Origin: Gammaproteobacteria bacterium
GTDB lineage: Bacteria > Pseudomonadota > Gammaproteobacteria > Pseudomonadales > Azotimanducaceae
Length of the DNA: 47,687 nucleotides
NCBI GenBank assembly: GCA_020832085.1
Contig: JAFIFJ010000135.1
Span: 1-47,687 of the forward strand
Direction: 5' to 3'
Of the stretch, positions 32,641-41,240 are shown piece by piece (position 1 is the first letter of the stretch; each line of letters begins with the position of its first letter). The notes below the pieces were generated by a model. The model searched no databases, was not told where the DNA came from, and saw only the letters and a program-made list of their open reading frames with translations. A program made the translations under genes and the position numbers.

Positions 32641-35061
32641 TTAGAACAGAGACGCCTGTTCCGGTGGGCGGCGGTTTGTGGGGCCCTCGGGCGGGGCGCC
32701 GAGGAGGCGGCCGGCTGCGGCAGAGCCTGACAGCAGCGCGCCCTCGATACCGCCCGGGGTGGAGAGCCAGTCGCCGCAGAAGTAGAGCCCGATTGCGGGT
32801 TGGCTGAAGGGATCGTCGGCGAGCCCTGTGCTCTGCGCGTAGCGCCAGCGATGGCAGTGCAGGTCGTGGGGGAGGATGGAGGTTTCGAGCAGCTGGCTCA
32901 CGGCAGGGGCCAGCAGGATCGCCACGCTTTCGGCGCTGGCATCGAGATGATCTATGCTGAATGCCGCCGTGGCATGGAAGGTGAAGCAGCCCTGATCAGG
33001 GCGGCCCGGCTTGGCCGCTTCACGACAGGCCAGATCGATGGGGCCGGTCGGCGGTCGCAGCAGGTCGAAACCCGGATCGAAGCCGGCTTCGGTTTTCACC
33101 ATCACGGCCCAGGCCGGCGCCATGGCTGTCTTGGCGAGGTCGTCGGCGACGGCCAGCAGATCGGACTGCTCCGTGGTGGCCAGCAGACGGGCAGCCTGAG
33201 CAGGCGGCATGTTCAGCAGCAGCGCCTCGCAGGGACCCGCCACCCGCTCCTTGCCGGCGAACAGCTGCCACTGGCCTTGCTCGCGAATGATTCGCGTGAC
33301 CTCACAATTCAGGCGTGGTGCGAGACCTGCGGCCAGATGCCGCGCCAGGGCGTTGGCGTCAGGAACGGGGACCCATAGCGCGTCTCCTTCCCGTGGCAGC
33401 CAGCGGCGCATCAGGCCGCGCTCCTCCCAGGCTTCCGCATGGGGTGCCAGCCGCCGATCCGACAGGGTGAAGGCCGGGACACCGTGGTCGAATCCCACTC
33501 CTGCTGCGTGGCGGGAGGTTCGGGTTGCGCAGCGACCGCCGGGTCGGCGGCCCTTGTCCATGACGTCGATGGTCAGGCCATGGTCCATAAGGGTCCGGGC
33601 GGCAAAGAGCCCACCGATGCCGGCGCCGATCACGGCCACAGTGGGCGGTGCGTCGAGGGCGCTGCGCCGCGTCAGGGCGCCATAGGCGCTTACGTCCAGG
33701 CGGCTGGCGTGGTGCCTGGTGTCACGGCCACGCACGCTGCCAAGGATCGGCTGTTCGGGTTGAAACGGACGGTCGAAGAGCCCGAGGCACCAGAGGATGC
33801 CGGCGTAGGAGTTGGGGTCGCGACCGTCCAAGGCATAGCGGTGGTTGAGGTCGATGAGACGGGCCAGGGCGGTGCCGGCATCGGGCGTCCACGCGAGCAG
33901 CGCCTTGCCCCAGGTCATGCGGACATTGTTGTGCAGCTCGCCATGGATGCGCAGGGAGCGCTGGGCTGCGTCCCAGAGTGCATCGCCGCTGCGGCCGCGG
34001 GCCAGGGTTTCCCAGTCATGGAGCACCGGGCGGCGGTCCTGGCGATGGACTTCGAGGGTGGCCCGTGCCCATTCCGGCAGCACCGACAGCTGTTCGTGCT
34101 GGGGATGATGAAAGCAGAACGCCCAGGCCAGTTCGCGCCAGACCAGCAGTTCGTCGAGAAACTTCTCGGCGCCGGCGCCGCCCTGGGCAGCGGCCTCCCT
34201 GGCGATCCGGAAGGGGGATATCTGCCCATAGTGCAGATAGGCCGAAAGCCTGCTGACGCCATCAGCGAGGGGATCGTTGCGCTGTCGGTGGTAGCGGACC
34301 AGACGCTGATCCCGGAACGACTGCCAGCGGGTCTCGGCGGCCCGGCTGCCTCCCGGCGTATGGGGGACGGGGGCCACGGTGTGATCGATGTGGCAGCTGG
34401 CAATGAGTGCGGCCAGGTCCGCCTGCTCCAGGTCGACCGGTTCGAACGGCAGGTCGGGCAAGTCGCCGGGTACTGCGGGCAGAGACTCGAAGGGTGGAGC
34501 TTCAAGTGCCCTGCGGCGCAGACTGGCGGTGGCATCCCGGAAGCGGAAAGCGCGGTCGCAGCTTCTGGCATCGACCCGCGGCATGGGAACGAGGCAACTG
34601 CTGTCCACGGCCAGTACGCCGCAGTCGGCGCGGCGCGCCAGGGTCGAGGTCCAGTCCGCCAGTGGTTTCCAGGGAAAGATCTCGGTGACCACGGCTGCGC
34701 TCTCGGCTGCCAGCTGCAGCAGGTGATCGCCCCGGTGGTCAGGTCTCTCCAGATGAAAGGCATAGGCCACGCCGCGCTCGGCCAGCGCCGAGGCCACGTC
34801 GCGGGCGCCTTCGAGAATGAAGCGGTGGTGGCGGTCCGAGGCGAAGGGGTAGCGTTCCGACAGGCCCTGATAGACCAGCAGCGGCCGGTCGAGGGCGTGG
34901 GCCAGGGTCAGGGCGGCTTCCAGGGCGGGATTGTCCTGGCTGCGCATGGCCACGCGCATCCAGTAGAGCACCCTGGGGCGCTCGGGCTTCGCCCCTTGGT
35001 CGTTCAGGGCGAGGCTGCGTTCGCGCAGCCAGGCGGGCAGCAGGTCGAGCGGAATGGGCAC
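32641..35061 (-). CDS. class II photolyase fused to renalase-like FAD oxidoreductase
   Basis: An 806-residue two-domain protein in one frame. Residues 25-450 are a class II DNA photolyase: DRHHRFILEGARDVASALAE, YLHYGQISPFRIAREA, FLDELLVWRELAWAF and the C-terminal LDGRDPNSYAGILWCLGLFD. Residues 473-806 are a renalase-like flavoprotein: Rossmann motif VAVIGAGIGGLFAARTL at 475-491, MDKGRRPGGRCATR, and a closing FCGDWLSTPGGIEGALLSG. Class II photolyases repair cyclobutane pyrimidine dimers using light and FADH-. The second half may reduce flavin or be a separate enzyme. I chose the GTG at 35061, with GGAAG upstream; longer starts add low-complexity sequence. Confidence 0.87.
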   Translation of the reverse strand: MPIPLDLLPAWLRERSLALNDQGAKPERPRVLYWMRVAMRSQDNPALEAALTLAHALDRPLLVYQGLSERYPFASDRHHRFILEGARDVASALAERGVAYAFHLERPDHRGDHLLQLAAESAAVVTEIFPWKPLADWTSTLARRADCGVLAVDSSCLVPMPRVDARSCDRAFRFRDATASLRRRALEAPPFESLPAVPGDLPDLPFEPVDLEQADLAALIASCHIDHTVAPVPHTPGGSRAAETRWQSFRDQRLVRYHRQRNDPLADGVSRLSAYLHYGQISPFRIAREAAAQGGAGAEKFLDELLVWRELAWAFCFHHPQHEQLSVLPEWARATLEVHRQDRRPVLHDWETLARGRSGDALWDAAQRSLRIHGELHNNVRMTWGKALLAWTPDAGTALARLIDLNHRYALDGRDPNSYAGILWCLGLFDRPFQPEQPILGSVRGRDTRHHASRLDVSAYGALTRRSALDAPPTVAVIGAGIGGLFAARTLMDHGLTIDVMDKGRRPGGRCATRTSRHAAGVGFDHGVPAFTLSDRRLAPHAEAWEERGLMRRWLPREGDALWVPVPDANALARHLAAGLAPRLNCEVTRIIREQGQWQLFAGKERVAGPCEALLLNMPPAQAARLLATTEQSDLLAVADDLAKTAMAPAWAVMVKTEAGFDPGFDLLRPPTGPIDLACREAAKPGRPDQGCFTFHATAAFSIDHLDASAESVAILLAPAVSQLLETSILPHDLHCHRWRYAQSTGLADDPFSQPAIGLYFCGDWLSTPGGIEGALLSGSAAAGRLLGAPPEGPTNRRPPEQASLF

Positions 35062-35326
35062 TGCTGGTGCTTCCTTGGGTACGGTGCCCGTGACGGCCGA
35101 GCATAGCAGGCTGGCTGGTTCTGTGGGCTGGGCCGGTTGCGGACGTGGCACGAAGGCGGCGCAGCCGCCTGCGAGCTCCCATGTTGCAGGAAGCCTGCTC
35201 GGCGCGGCAGGGAGTCGCTCGCTGCGCTTCGCTTCGCTTCGTGAGCTTCCCACAGGGTTATGCCGCGTCCATCGAATCGCCAGTTCCTCTCGCGACAGCC
35301 GCGACAGCCGCGACAGCGCTGAAGCT
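35062..35326. other. gap with short repeats
   Basis: This 265-bp gap upstream of the photolyase fusion holds no supported gene. It contains a small CTTCG repeat near 35227-35240, a CTTCCCACAGGG segment resembling one edge of the REP-like units, and three 9-bp copies at the right end, listed separately. Confidence 0.4.
35291..35317. repeat. three 9-bp tandem copies
   Basis: CGCGACAGC is repeated exactly three times, ten bases past the stop codon of the minus-strand acyl-CoA dehydrogenase gene. Confidence 0.85.
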
Positions 35327-36472
35327 CTACAGCGAGCGGCTGATCAGCACCTTCATGATCTCGTTGGTGCCGCCGTAGATCCGCTGGACGCGGGCATCGG
35401 CGTACATCTGGGCGATGGGATACTCGCTCATGTAGCCGGCGCCGCCGTGGAGCTGGACACACTCGTCGATGATCTCGCCCTGGGTGTCGGTGCACCAGTA
35501 CTTGGCCATGGATGCGGTGGTGGCATCGAGCTTGCCCTCGAGGTGCCAGAGCAGGCAGTTGTCGACGAAGGTCCGGGCCACCGTGGCCTTGGTCCTGCAC
35601 TCCGCCAGCTTGAACTGGGTGTTCTGGAAGTCGAATACGGTCTTGCCGAAGGCCTTGCGCTGCTTGACGAAGTCGATGGTGAGATCCACCGCCCGCTCCA
35701 TGGCCACCACGGCGGCCTGGGCAATGTTCAGCCGCTCCTGGGGCAACTGCTCCATGAGCATGACGAAGCCGCGGCCCGGCTCCGCTCCGAGCAGGTTGGT
35801 AGCCGGAACCCGGACGTCATTGAAGAAGAGCTCGGAGGTGTCGGCGGCGGGCAGGCCGATCTTGTCGAGGTTGCGCCCGCGCTCGAAGCCCTCCACGGCA
35901 TCGGTCTCCACCACGATCAGGGAGATGCCCTTGGCGCCGAGCTTGGGGTCGGTCTTGGCCACCACGATGATCAGGTCCGCGGTCTGGCCGTTGGTGATGT
36001 AGGTCTTCGAGCCGTTGATGACGTACTCGTTGCCGTCGAGGATGGCCGTGGTCTTGACGGCCTGCAGGTCCGAACCGGTATCCGGTTCGGTCATGGCGAT
36101 GGCGCCGACGAGTTCACCGCTGGCCATCTTCGGCAGCCAGCGCTGCTTCTGTTCCTCGCTGCCGTAGTGGCGGATGTAGGGCGCGACGATGGTGGAGTGC
36201 ACCTGATTACCAAAGCCGCCGAGGCCGAGCCGGTTCTGGGCTTCCATGATCACGGTCTCGTGGCGGTAGTCGCCGCCGCCACCGCCGTACTCGGCCGGCA
36301 TTTCGGCACAGAGCAGACCGGCTTCGCCGGCCTTCAGCCAGGCTTCGCGGGCGACGACGCCGTCCTCGTTCCAGCTTGGCAGATGCGGCAGGAATTCCTT
36401 TTCGAAGAAGCGGTTTGCGGCATCGGCCAGCATCGTCAGTTCGTCGTTCATCCAGGGTGACTGGTAGTGCAT
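35327..36472 (-). CDS. acyl-CoA dehydrogenase
   Basis: A 381-residue acyl-CoA dehydrogenase of the short/medium/long-chain type. Motifs: AMTEPDTGSDLQAVKTTA (FAD and substrate), YVINGSKTYITNGQTADL, FFNDVRVPATNLLGAEPG, and C-terminal QLHGGAGYMSEYPIAQMYAD and RVQRIYGGTNEIMKVLISR. In the last motif Gly replaces the Glu of YEGT-type enzymes, as in long-chain or isovaleryl types where the base is elsewhere. The ATG at 36472 has GGAGG five bases upstream; another at 36484 adds four residues. It stands alone between repeats and a divergent gene. Confidence 0.9.
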   Translation of the reverse strand: MHYQSPWMNDELTMLADAANRFFEKEFLPHLPSWNEDGVVAREAWLKAGEAGLLCAEMPAEYGGGGGDYRHETVIMEAQNRLGLGGFGNQVHSTIVAPYIRHYGSEEQKQRWLPKMASGELVGAIAMTEPDTGSDLQAVKTTAILDGNEYVINGSKTYITNGQTADLIIVVAKTDPKLGAKGISLIVVETDAVEGFERGRNLDKIGLPAADTSELFFNDVRVPATNLLGAEPGRGFVMLMEQLPQERLNIAQAAVVAMERAVDLTIDFVKQRKAFGKTVFDFQNTQFKLAECRTKATVARTFVDNCLLWHLEGKLDATTASMAKYWCTDTQGEIIDECVQLHGGAGYMSEYPIAQMYADARVQRIYGGTNEIMKVLISRSL

Positions 36473-36691
36473 GTGCGCCTCCATAGGTAGGAACGGCCCG
36501 CGAAGAGGGGGCGCAGGATAGCATTGCCGCGTGGCGATCCGCGTCTGACGATGCCACCTTGGGCGGCCCCGGCTGAGGGCCGCGTCGCCTTGGCGAAGGG
36601 CAGCAGGCCCCTATCGCTTTCCGCTGGAAATGGATCGAAGATGCAGGTCTCCCCCTTTGCGGGGAGCTCTGGGCGGGCAGGGAGAGAAATC

Positions 36692-37975
36692 TTGAACGAG
36701 GTGGATGGCGAAAGGGTCACGCGCCTGGCTGCGGCGCTGAAGGCGGCCGAAGGGCCGGTGCGGATCCTGCGCGGGGTGGAGTGGCCGGAAGACGCGCGGG
36801 ACGCCTTCCTGCGTCAGGGTGGCCAGCGTCTGCCGGAGATCAGCTATCCACTCTTCGACCCTTCGCCGACCCTGGTCCGGCTCGATGCCATTCGCGCCGA
36901 GCTGCGGCCCGACGGTGATCCGGTGGATGCCTGGCTGATGCGGATCGCTGATCGCGTGGCCAGTGGCGCCCGTCTGCTGGCCAGCCGCGGCACGCCTGAA
37001 TTCCTCACTCACTCCCGGGCCCTGTTCGGGGCGCCCCGGGATCCCTTGCCGGACGAAGAAAGCAACTGTCTGGAACTGGCGCAGCTCTTCCACCGCACCA
37101 TTGGTTCCCTGGCCCGTCTCGATCTCGGGGCGCCGGCTCCGGCCTGTCATCTGGCGACCTCAGTGGCTGAGCAGATGCGCGTGGCTCTCCATGAGCGCCT
37201 CGGTGCCGATGCCCCGGAAGTGGAGGTGGTGGAGCATCTTTCTGCCAATGCCCTGGCGGGGCCGCGGCGCATCCGGCTCAAGCGTACCGCCTGTTTCACC
37301 GATCGGGACATGATCCAGCTGCTGCATCACGAAGCCTGGGTGCACGTGATCACGGGCCTCAACGGTCGCAGCCAGGACCGGTTACCGATTCTGGCGGCCA
37401 GCCATCCGGGTACGACCCGGACCCAGGAGGGGTTGGCGGTGTTTGCCGAGATGATCAGCGGCAGCATCGATCTCGACCGGGTGCGGCGGCTCGCCGATCG
37501 GGTGGTGGCGGTGCAGATGGCGGTGGACGGGGCGGACTTCATCGCCGTGCATCGCTACTTCGTCGAGCGAGGGGCCACGCCTGAACATGCCTTTGAAAGT
37601 GCCCGCCGAGTGTTTCGGGGTGGCGTGCTCGAGGGGGGCGCGCCCTTCACCAAGGACATCGTCTACCTCGACGGCCTGCTGCGGGTGCAGACCTTCCTGA
37701 GTCATGTGGTGGCCAGCGGGCGTTCCGACTGCCTGCGGCTGCTGTTCGCCGGCAAGCTCGATCTGGAGGACGTCCCGGCGCTGGCCATTCTCACCCGGGC
37801 AGGGCTGTGTCGCCTGCCCCGGCATTTGCCGCCCTGGGCGGAGGACCTGCGGTTCCTGATCGGCTATCTGGCCTGGTCGAGTTTTCTCGGCAGCGTCGAC
37901 ATGGAGCGCGTCGGCGCACACTACGACGGTCTGTTGGCTGCCGCGCCGCGCTTGGACGTGGGGCCTGATGGCTGA
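36692..37975 (+). CDS. DUF1704/QEGLA-motif metallopeptidase-like protein
   Basis: A 427-residue protein of the family named for its QEGLA motif (flavohaemoglobin-expression-modulating proteins, DUF1704). The zinc-binding pattern HExxxH is seen as His213, Glu214 and His218 in LHHEAWVHVIT. QEGLAVFAE at 245-253 gives the next conserved acidic residues. Eukaryotic relatives include the tubulin tyrosine carboxypeptidase MATCAP, so a carboxypeptidase role is possible but unproven. The TTG at 36692 has GGGAGAG upstream; an ATG at 36641 is an alternative. Its 3' end overlaps the convergent unknown gene by 55 bp. Confidence 0.85.
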   Translation: MNEVDGERVTRLAAALKAAEGPVRILRGVEWPEDARDAFLRQGGQRLPEISYPLFDPSPTLVRLDAIRAELRPDGDPVDAWLMRIADRVASGARLLASRGTPEFLTHSRALFGAPRDPLPDEESNCLELAQLFHRTIGSLARLDLGAPAPACHLATSVAEQMRVALHERLGADAPEVEVVEHLSANALAGPRRIRLKRTACFTDRDMIQLLHHEAWVHVITGLNGRSQDRLPILAASHPGTTRTQEGLAVFAEMISGSIDLDRVRRLADRVVAVQMAVDGADFIAVHRYFVERGATPEHAFESARRVFRGGVLEGGAPFTKDIVYLDGLLRVQTFLSHVVASGRSDCLRLLFAGKLDLEDVPALAILTRAGLCRLPRHLPPWAEDLRFLIGYLAWSSFLGSVDMERVGAHYDGLLAAAPRLDVGPDG

Positions 37976-38448
37976 GGCTTGGACCCGGGCTCCCGCCGGC
38001 AGGTGCGGCTCGGCAGTTCGCCGCTTTCCAGGTACTCCGTCAGGCGGGTCTCGAAATTCCGGAACTCGGCTTCGGTCATGGGCAGGTAGCGGCGCGATCG
38101 CGGCTGCGTCCGCCAGCAGCGGACCCGTTCCTCGGTGGTATCGCCGATGAGCGCGGCGGTGCGGATGGCGATGCCGTAGTGGTTGAGCAGCAGCCGGAAG
38201 CGGTAGTTGTAGTTGGCCACGGCGGTGCTCGGCGGTTTCGAATTGGCCTCGCGGAAGATCTCGGCGGCGATGGCACGGAGTTCGCCGAGGTCCCGTTCAC
38301 TGAGCATGGACTCCCGTGCCGTGGCGATGGACTCGATGAAGTTGTCGCCAGCGTGCAGTTCCAGAAACCTGATGTAATTCTTCAAAAGCTCACGATAACC
38401 CATGAGAACTTCAGCCTCGAAGAGTTCAGTCACCCGCTGGTCCCGCAC
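37921..38448 (-). CDS. unrecognised protein
   Basis: A 175-residue protein that I do not recognise. It is mostly helical and charged, with GYRELLKNYIRFLELHAGDN near the start and AVANYNYRFRLLLNHYGIAI in the middle, then a basic segment (CWRTQPRSRRYLP) and a disordered Ser/Pro/Arg tail of about 30 residues. It has no signal peptide or membrane helix. It begins with GTG at 38448; an ATG at 38403 is possible. The disordered tail is encoded where it overlaps or nears the convergent DUF1704 gene. It could be a regulator or RNA-associated protein, but this is a guess. Confidence 0.6.
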   Translation of the reverse strand: MRDQRVTELFEAEVLMGYRELLKNYIRFLELHAGDNFIESIATARESMLSERDLGELRAIAAEIFREANSKPPSTAVANYNYRFRLLLNHYGIAIRTAALIGDTTEERVRCWRTQPRSRRYLPMTEAEFRNFETRLTEYLESGELPSRTCRREPGSKPQPSGPTSKRGAAANRPS

Positions 38449-38666
38449 GCTAACGGCTCAATGTGACCCCGGGATTACGGGATTGTGACGACACCTGCCG
38501 CTGCCGGCGTCGCAGGCAGCGGGGCCGGTGGCGGATGATTCGGCGGCGGCGGTGTCAGGGTCTGGCAGAAATCGTGATTGCGAGCATGGACTCAGGTTTC
38601 CGCGGGAGGCCGCATGCAGTACCATCCGCTGCGAATTCTTGAAGCTTCCAGCGTGAGGAAACCATC

Positions 38667-39857
38667 ATGGGTAGCCGTGACGTCGTGATCGTCGACAATG
38701 TCCGTACGGGCTTGGCCAAGTCGTTCCGGGGCAGTTTCAACCTGACCCGTTCGGACGACATGCTCGCCCACTGCATCAATGCACTGCTCGAGCGCAATCC
38801 GAAAGTAGAGCCGGGGTCGGTGGAAGACGTGGTCGTGGGGTCAGCGAACCATGAGGGTGAGCAGGGCGGCAACATCGCCCGGCTTGCGGTGGTGCTGTCC
38901 AATCTGCCCATCACGACAGCGGGCCAGACCATCAACCGGTTCTGCTCCTCGGGTCTGCAATCCATCGCCATTGCCGCCCATCAGATCGCCAGTGGCCAGA
39001 CCGAAGTGGCCATGGCCGGCGGGGTCGACTCCATTTCCATGGGCATGCGGCAGCAGGGCTCGAAGTCCCAGAAGAACCCGATCCTGGAAGAACAGAAGCC
39101 TGAGATCTTCATGGCCATGGGCAATACCGCCGAGGTGGTGGCCCGCCGCTATCAGGTGACCCGCGAGCAGCAGGACGCCTATGCGCTGCAGAGCCAGCAG
39201 CGCTATGCGAAGGCGCAGCAGGCGGGCTGGGTGGGCGAAGAGATCGTCCCCATGACGGTGAAGATGAAGAAGGTCGACAAGGAGTCGGGTGAAGAGAGCA
39301 TTCACGAGGTGGTTGTGGACCGCGATGAGTGCAACCGGCCGGACACTACCCTCGAAGGGCTGGCCAAGTTGCCACCGGCGTTCGAGGAGAACGGCACCGT
39401 CACCGCCGGCAATGCCTCGCAGCTGTCCGACGGGGCGTCCATGACGCTGCTGATGACTGCGGAGCGGGCGGCGCAGCTCGGCCTGGAGCCCCTGGGCATT
39501 TTCCGCGGCTTCACCGTGGCTGGCTGCGAGCCGGACGAGATGGGCATTGGTCCTGTGTTCGCCATCCCGCGCCTGCTCGACCGTGCAGGCTTGAGCATCG
39601 ACGATGTGGATCTCTGGGAGCTCAACGAAGCGTTTGCGTCCCAGTGCCTCTACTCCAGGGACGCGCTGCACATCGACAATGAGAAGTACAATGTCAACGG
39701 TGGCTCCATCGCCATCGGCCACCCCTTCGGCATGACCGGGTCCCGCCTGACGGGGCTGGTGCTGCGGGAACTGGCACGGCGCAAGCAGCGTTATGGCGTG
39801 GTCACCATGTGCATTGGTGGCGGGCAGGGTGCCGCAGGCCTGTTCGAGCGGGCCTGA
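38667..39857 (+). CDS. acetyl-CoA C-acyltransferase (thiolase)
   Basis: A 396-residue thiolase, the last step of beta-oxidation (3-ketoacyl-CoA cleavage). The nucleophile Cys93 lies in [13 protein letters not shown]. The active-site base and second cysteine are His352 in [13 protein letters not shown] and Cys382 in [16 protein letters not shown] is present ([11 protein letters not shown]). Length and motifs are complete. A GAGGAAA ribosome site precedes the ATG. No other beta-oxidation gene is adjacent, so it is probably its own unit. Confidence 0.93.
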   Translation: MGSRDVVIVDNVRTGLAKSFRGSFNLTRSDDMLAHCINALLERNPKVEPGSVEDVVVGSANHEGEQGGNIARLAVVLSNLPITTAGQTINRFCSSGLQSIAIAAHQIASGQTEVAMAGGVDSISMGMRQQGSKSQKNPILEEQKPEIFMAMGNTAEVVARRYQVTREQQDAYALQSQQRYAKAQQAGWVGEEIVPMTVKMKKVDKESGEESIHEVVVDRDECNRPDTTLEGLAKLPPAFEENGTVTAGNASQLSDGASMTLLMTAERAAQLGLEPLGIFRGFTVAGCEPDEMGIGPVFAIPRLLDRAGLSIDDVDLWELNEAFASQCLYSRDALHIDNEKYNVNGGSIAIGHPFGMTGSRLTGLVLRELARRKQRYGVVTMCIGGGQGAAGLFERA

Positions 39858-39996
39858 CGGCCCACGAAAGCTGGCCATCTGGCGCCATTGCTGGCTGTTG
39901 CAACCCATGCTCGGGCCACTTAAGCTCTTGTTTTCTGGGTTCCGCGCCCCGGTTGATGGTGGGCGTGGGACTCGTGTGCAGGGTTCAAGGACACTC

Positions 39997-40527
39997 ATGG
40001 CAAACGACCGCGCGCTCACTTTCCGCGCCCGCGTGATCATTGCTGCAACGTGTTTCGCCCTCGCGCCGCCGGTGCTGGCGACGCCGGATCACTATGCCCA
40101 TGTGTCCGACGCCGAGCTTCAGCAGCACATCAGCCAGTGGGATGATCTTTCGGTGGACGAGCGTCGGGAGCTGCTCACCGAGGTGCACCGACGCATGATT
40201 CGGGCCGGCAAGCGCCCGGTTCTGCGCATTCAGGGTGAGCGGCGCTTTGGCTATCGGGTGGAGCAGCCCGACGGCAGCGTGGTGGAGATCGAAGGCCGGG
40301 AAGGCTTCGTGCACTATCAGTCGGTGAACCCGGAGAAGCCGTTCGGGGTCGGGTTCGAGCGTCGCTCGGGTGCCGATCTGCCCGAGGATCTGCTCGACGC
40401 CCTGAGTCAGGACGACAGCCAGATCGAGATCGAAGGGCGTAACAGCCCGGTTCCTGCAGCCGGAAACGCCCCCATCTACAGGCTACCGGTGCGAGAGATT
40501 CAAGCCCCAGAACGTCCGCAGCGATGA
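39997..40527 (+). CDS. periplasmic protein upstream of a two-component system
   Basis: A 176-residue exported protein (signal peptide ALTFRARVIIAATCFALAPP, cleavage near VLATP). A helical segment HISQWDDLSVDERRELLTEV resembles DUF3106-type modules, followed by a beta-rich part with Arg and Glu-Gly repeats. I do not recognise a defined family. It ends four bases before the response-regulator gene, so the three genes are probably one operon and this may be a periplasmic modulator of the sensor. An AAGGA element lies nine bases upstream of the ATG. Confidence 0.7.
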   Translation: MANDRALTFRARVIIAATCFALAPPVLATPDHYAHVSDAELQQHISQWDDLSVDERRELLTEVHRRMIRAGKRPVLRIQGERRFGYRVEQPDGSVVEIEGREGFVHYQSVNPEKPFGVGFERRSGADLPEDLLDALSQDDSQIEIEGRNSPVPAAGNAPIYRLPVREIQAPERPQR

Positions 40528-40531
40528 TGTC

Positions 40532-41239
40532 ATGATGAGTGTTCCTGATCTGTTGGTCGTCGACGATGACGCTGAGCTGCGGGAACTCACCGAAGCCTAC
40601 CTGACGCAGCAGGGCTTCCGCGTGCGCACGGTAGCGGATGCCCCGGAAATGGACGCGGCGCTGGCGGAACGACGCCCGGATCTGCTGGTGCTCGACCTCA
40701 TGCTGCCGGGTGAAGACGGCCTTTCCATCGCCAAGCGTCTGAAGTCCGACGGACACCTGCCCATCATCATCCTGTCTGCCCAGGGCGATGACGTCGATCG
40801 CATCGTCGGCCTTGAAGTCGGCGCCGACGATTATCTTGCGAAGCCCTTCAATCCGCGGGAGCTTCTGGCCCGAATCCGCGCGGTGCTGCGCCGGGCCAAC
40901 CGTGACATGGAGGTGCGGGGACAGCGGGTGCTGCGGCACTTCGGCCCCTTCACCATCGACCTCGACGCGCACAAACTCAGCCGGGACGGAGCGGAGGTGC
41001 CCCTGACCTCCGGTGAATTCGACCTGCTGGCGGTACTGTCCGCCCATCCCAACAAAGTGCTCGATCGAGACCGGATTCTCGATCTCCTCACGGGTGCCGA
41101 ACGCTCGCCCTTCGACCGCAGTATCGACGTCCGGGTGACCCGTCTGCGCAGCAAGATCGAGCAGGACCCGTCGCGCCCGGTCTACATTCGAACGGTGTGG
41201 GGTAAGGGATACATGTTCTGTCCCGATACCGGGGACTGA
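40532..41239 (+). CDS. OmpR/PhoB-type response regulator
   Basis: A 235-residue regulator. The receiver domain has the acidic pocket VVDDDAE near residue 10, phosphoacceptor Asp55 in LLVLDLMLPGEDG, and Lys in YLAKPFNP. The winged-helix DNA-binding domain spans about 130-230 with LTSGEFDLLAVLSAHPNKVL and VRVTRLRSKIEQDPSRP. It is followed two bases later by its sensor kinase. The domain order and the RTVWGKGYMF ending are those of the OmpR/PhoB family. Confidence 0.93.
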   Translation: MMSVPDLLVVDDDAELRELTEAYLTQQGFRVRTVADAPEMDAALAERRPDLLVLDLMLPGEDGLSIAKRLKSDGHLPIIILSAQGDDVDRIVGLEVGADDYLAKPFNPRELLARIRAVLRRANRDMEVRGQRVLRHFGPFTIDLDAHKLSRDGAEVPLTSGEFDLLAVLSAHPNKVLDRDRILDLLTGAERSPFDRSIDVRVTRLRSKIEQDPSRPVYIRTVWGKGYMFCPDTGD

Positions 41240-41240
41240 G

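Noticed and set aside
33439..35106. 555-codon plus-strand frame opposite the photolyase fusion
   Set aside because: It has no recognisable domain and low-complexity Gly/Ala/Gln sequence; the minus-strand protein matches two families over its full length.
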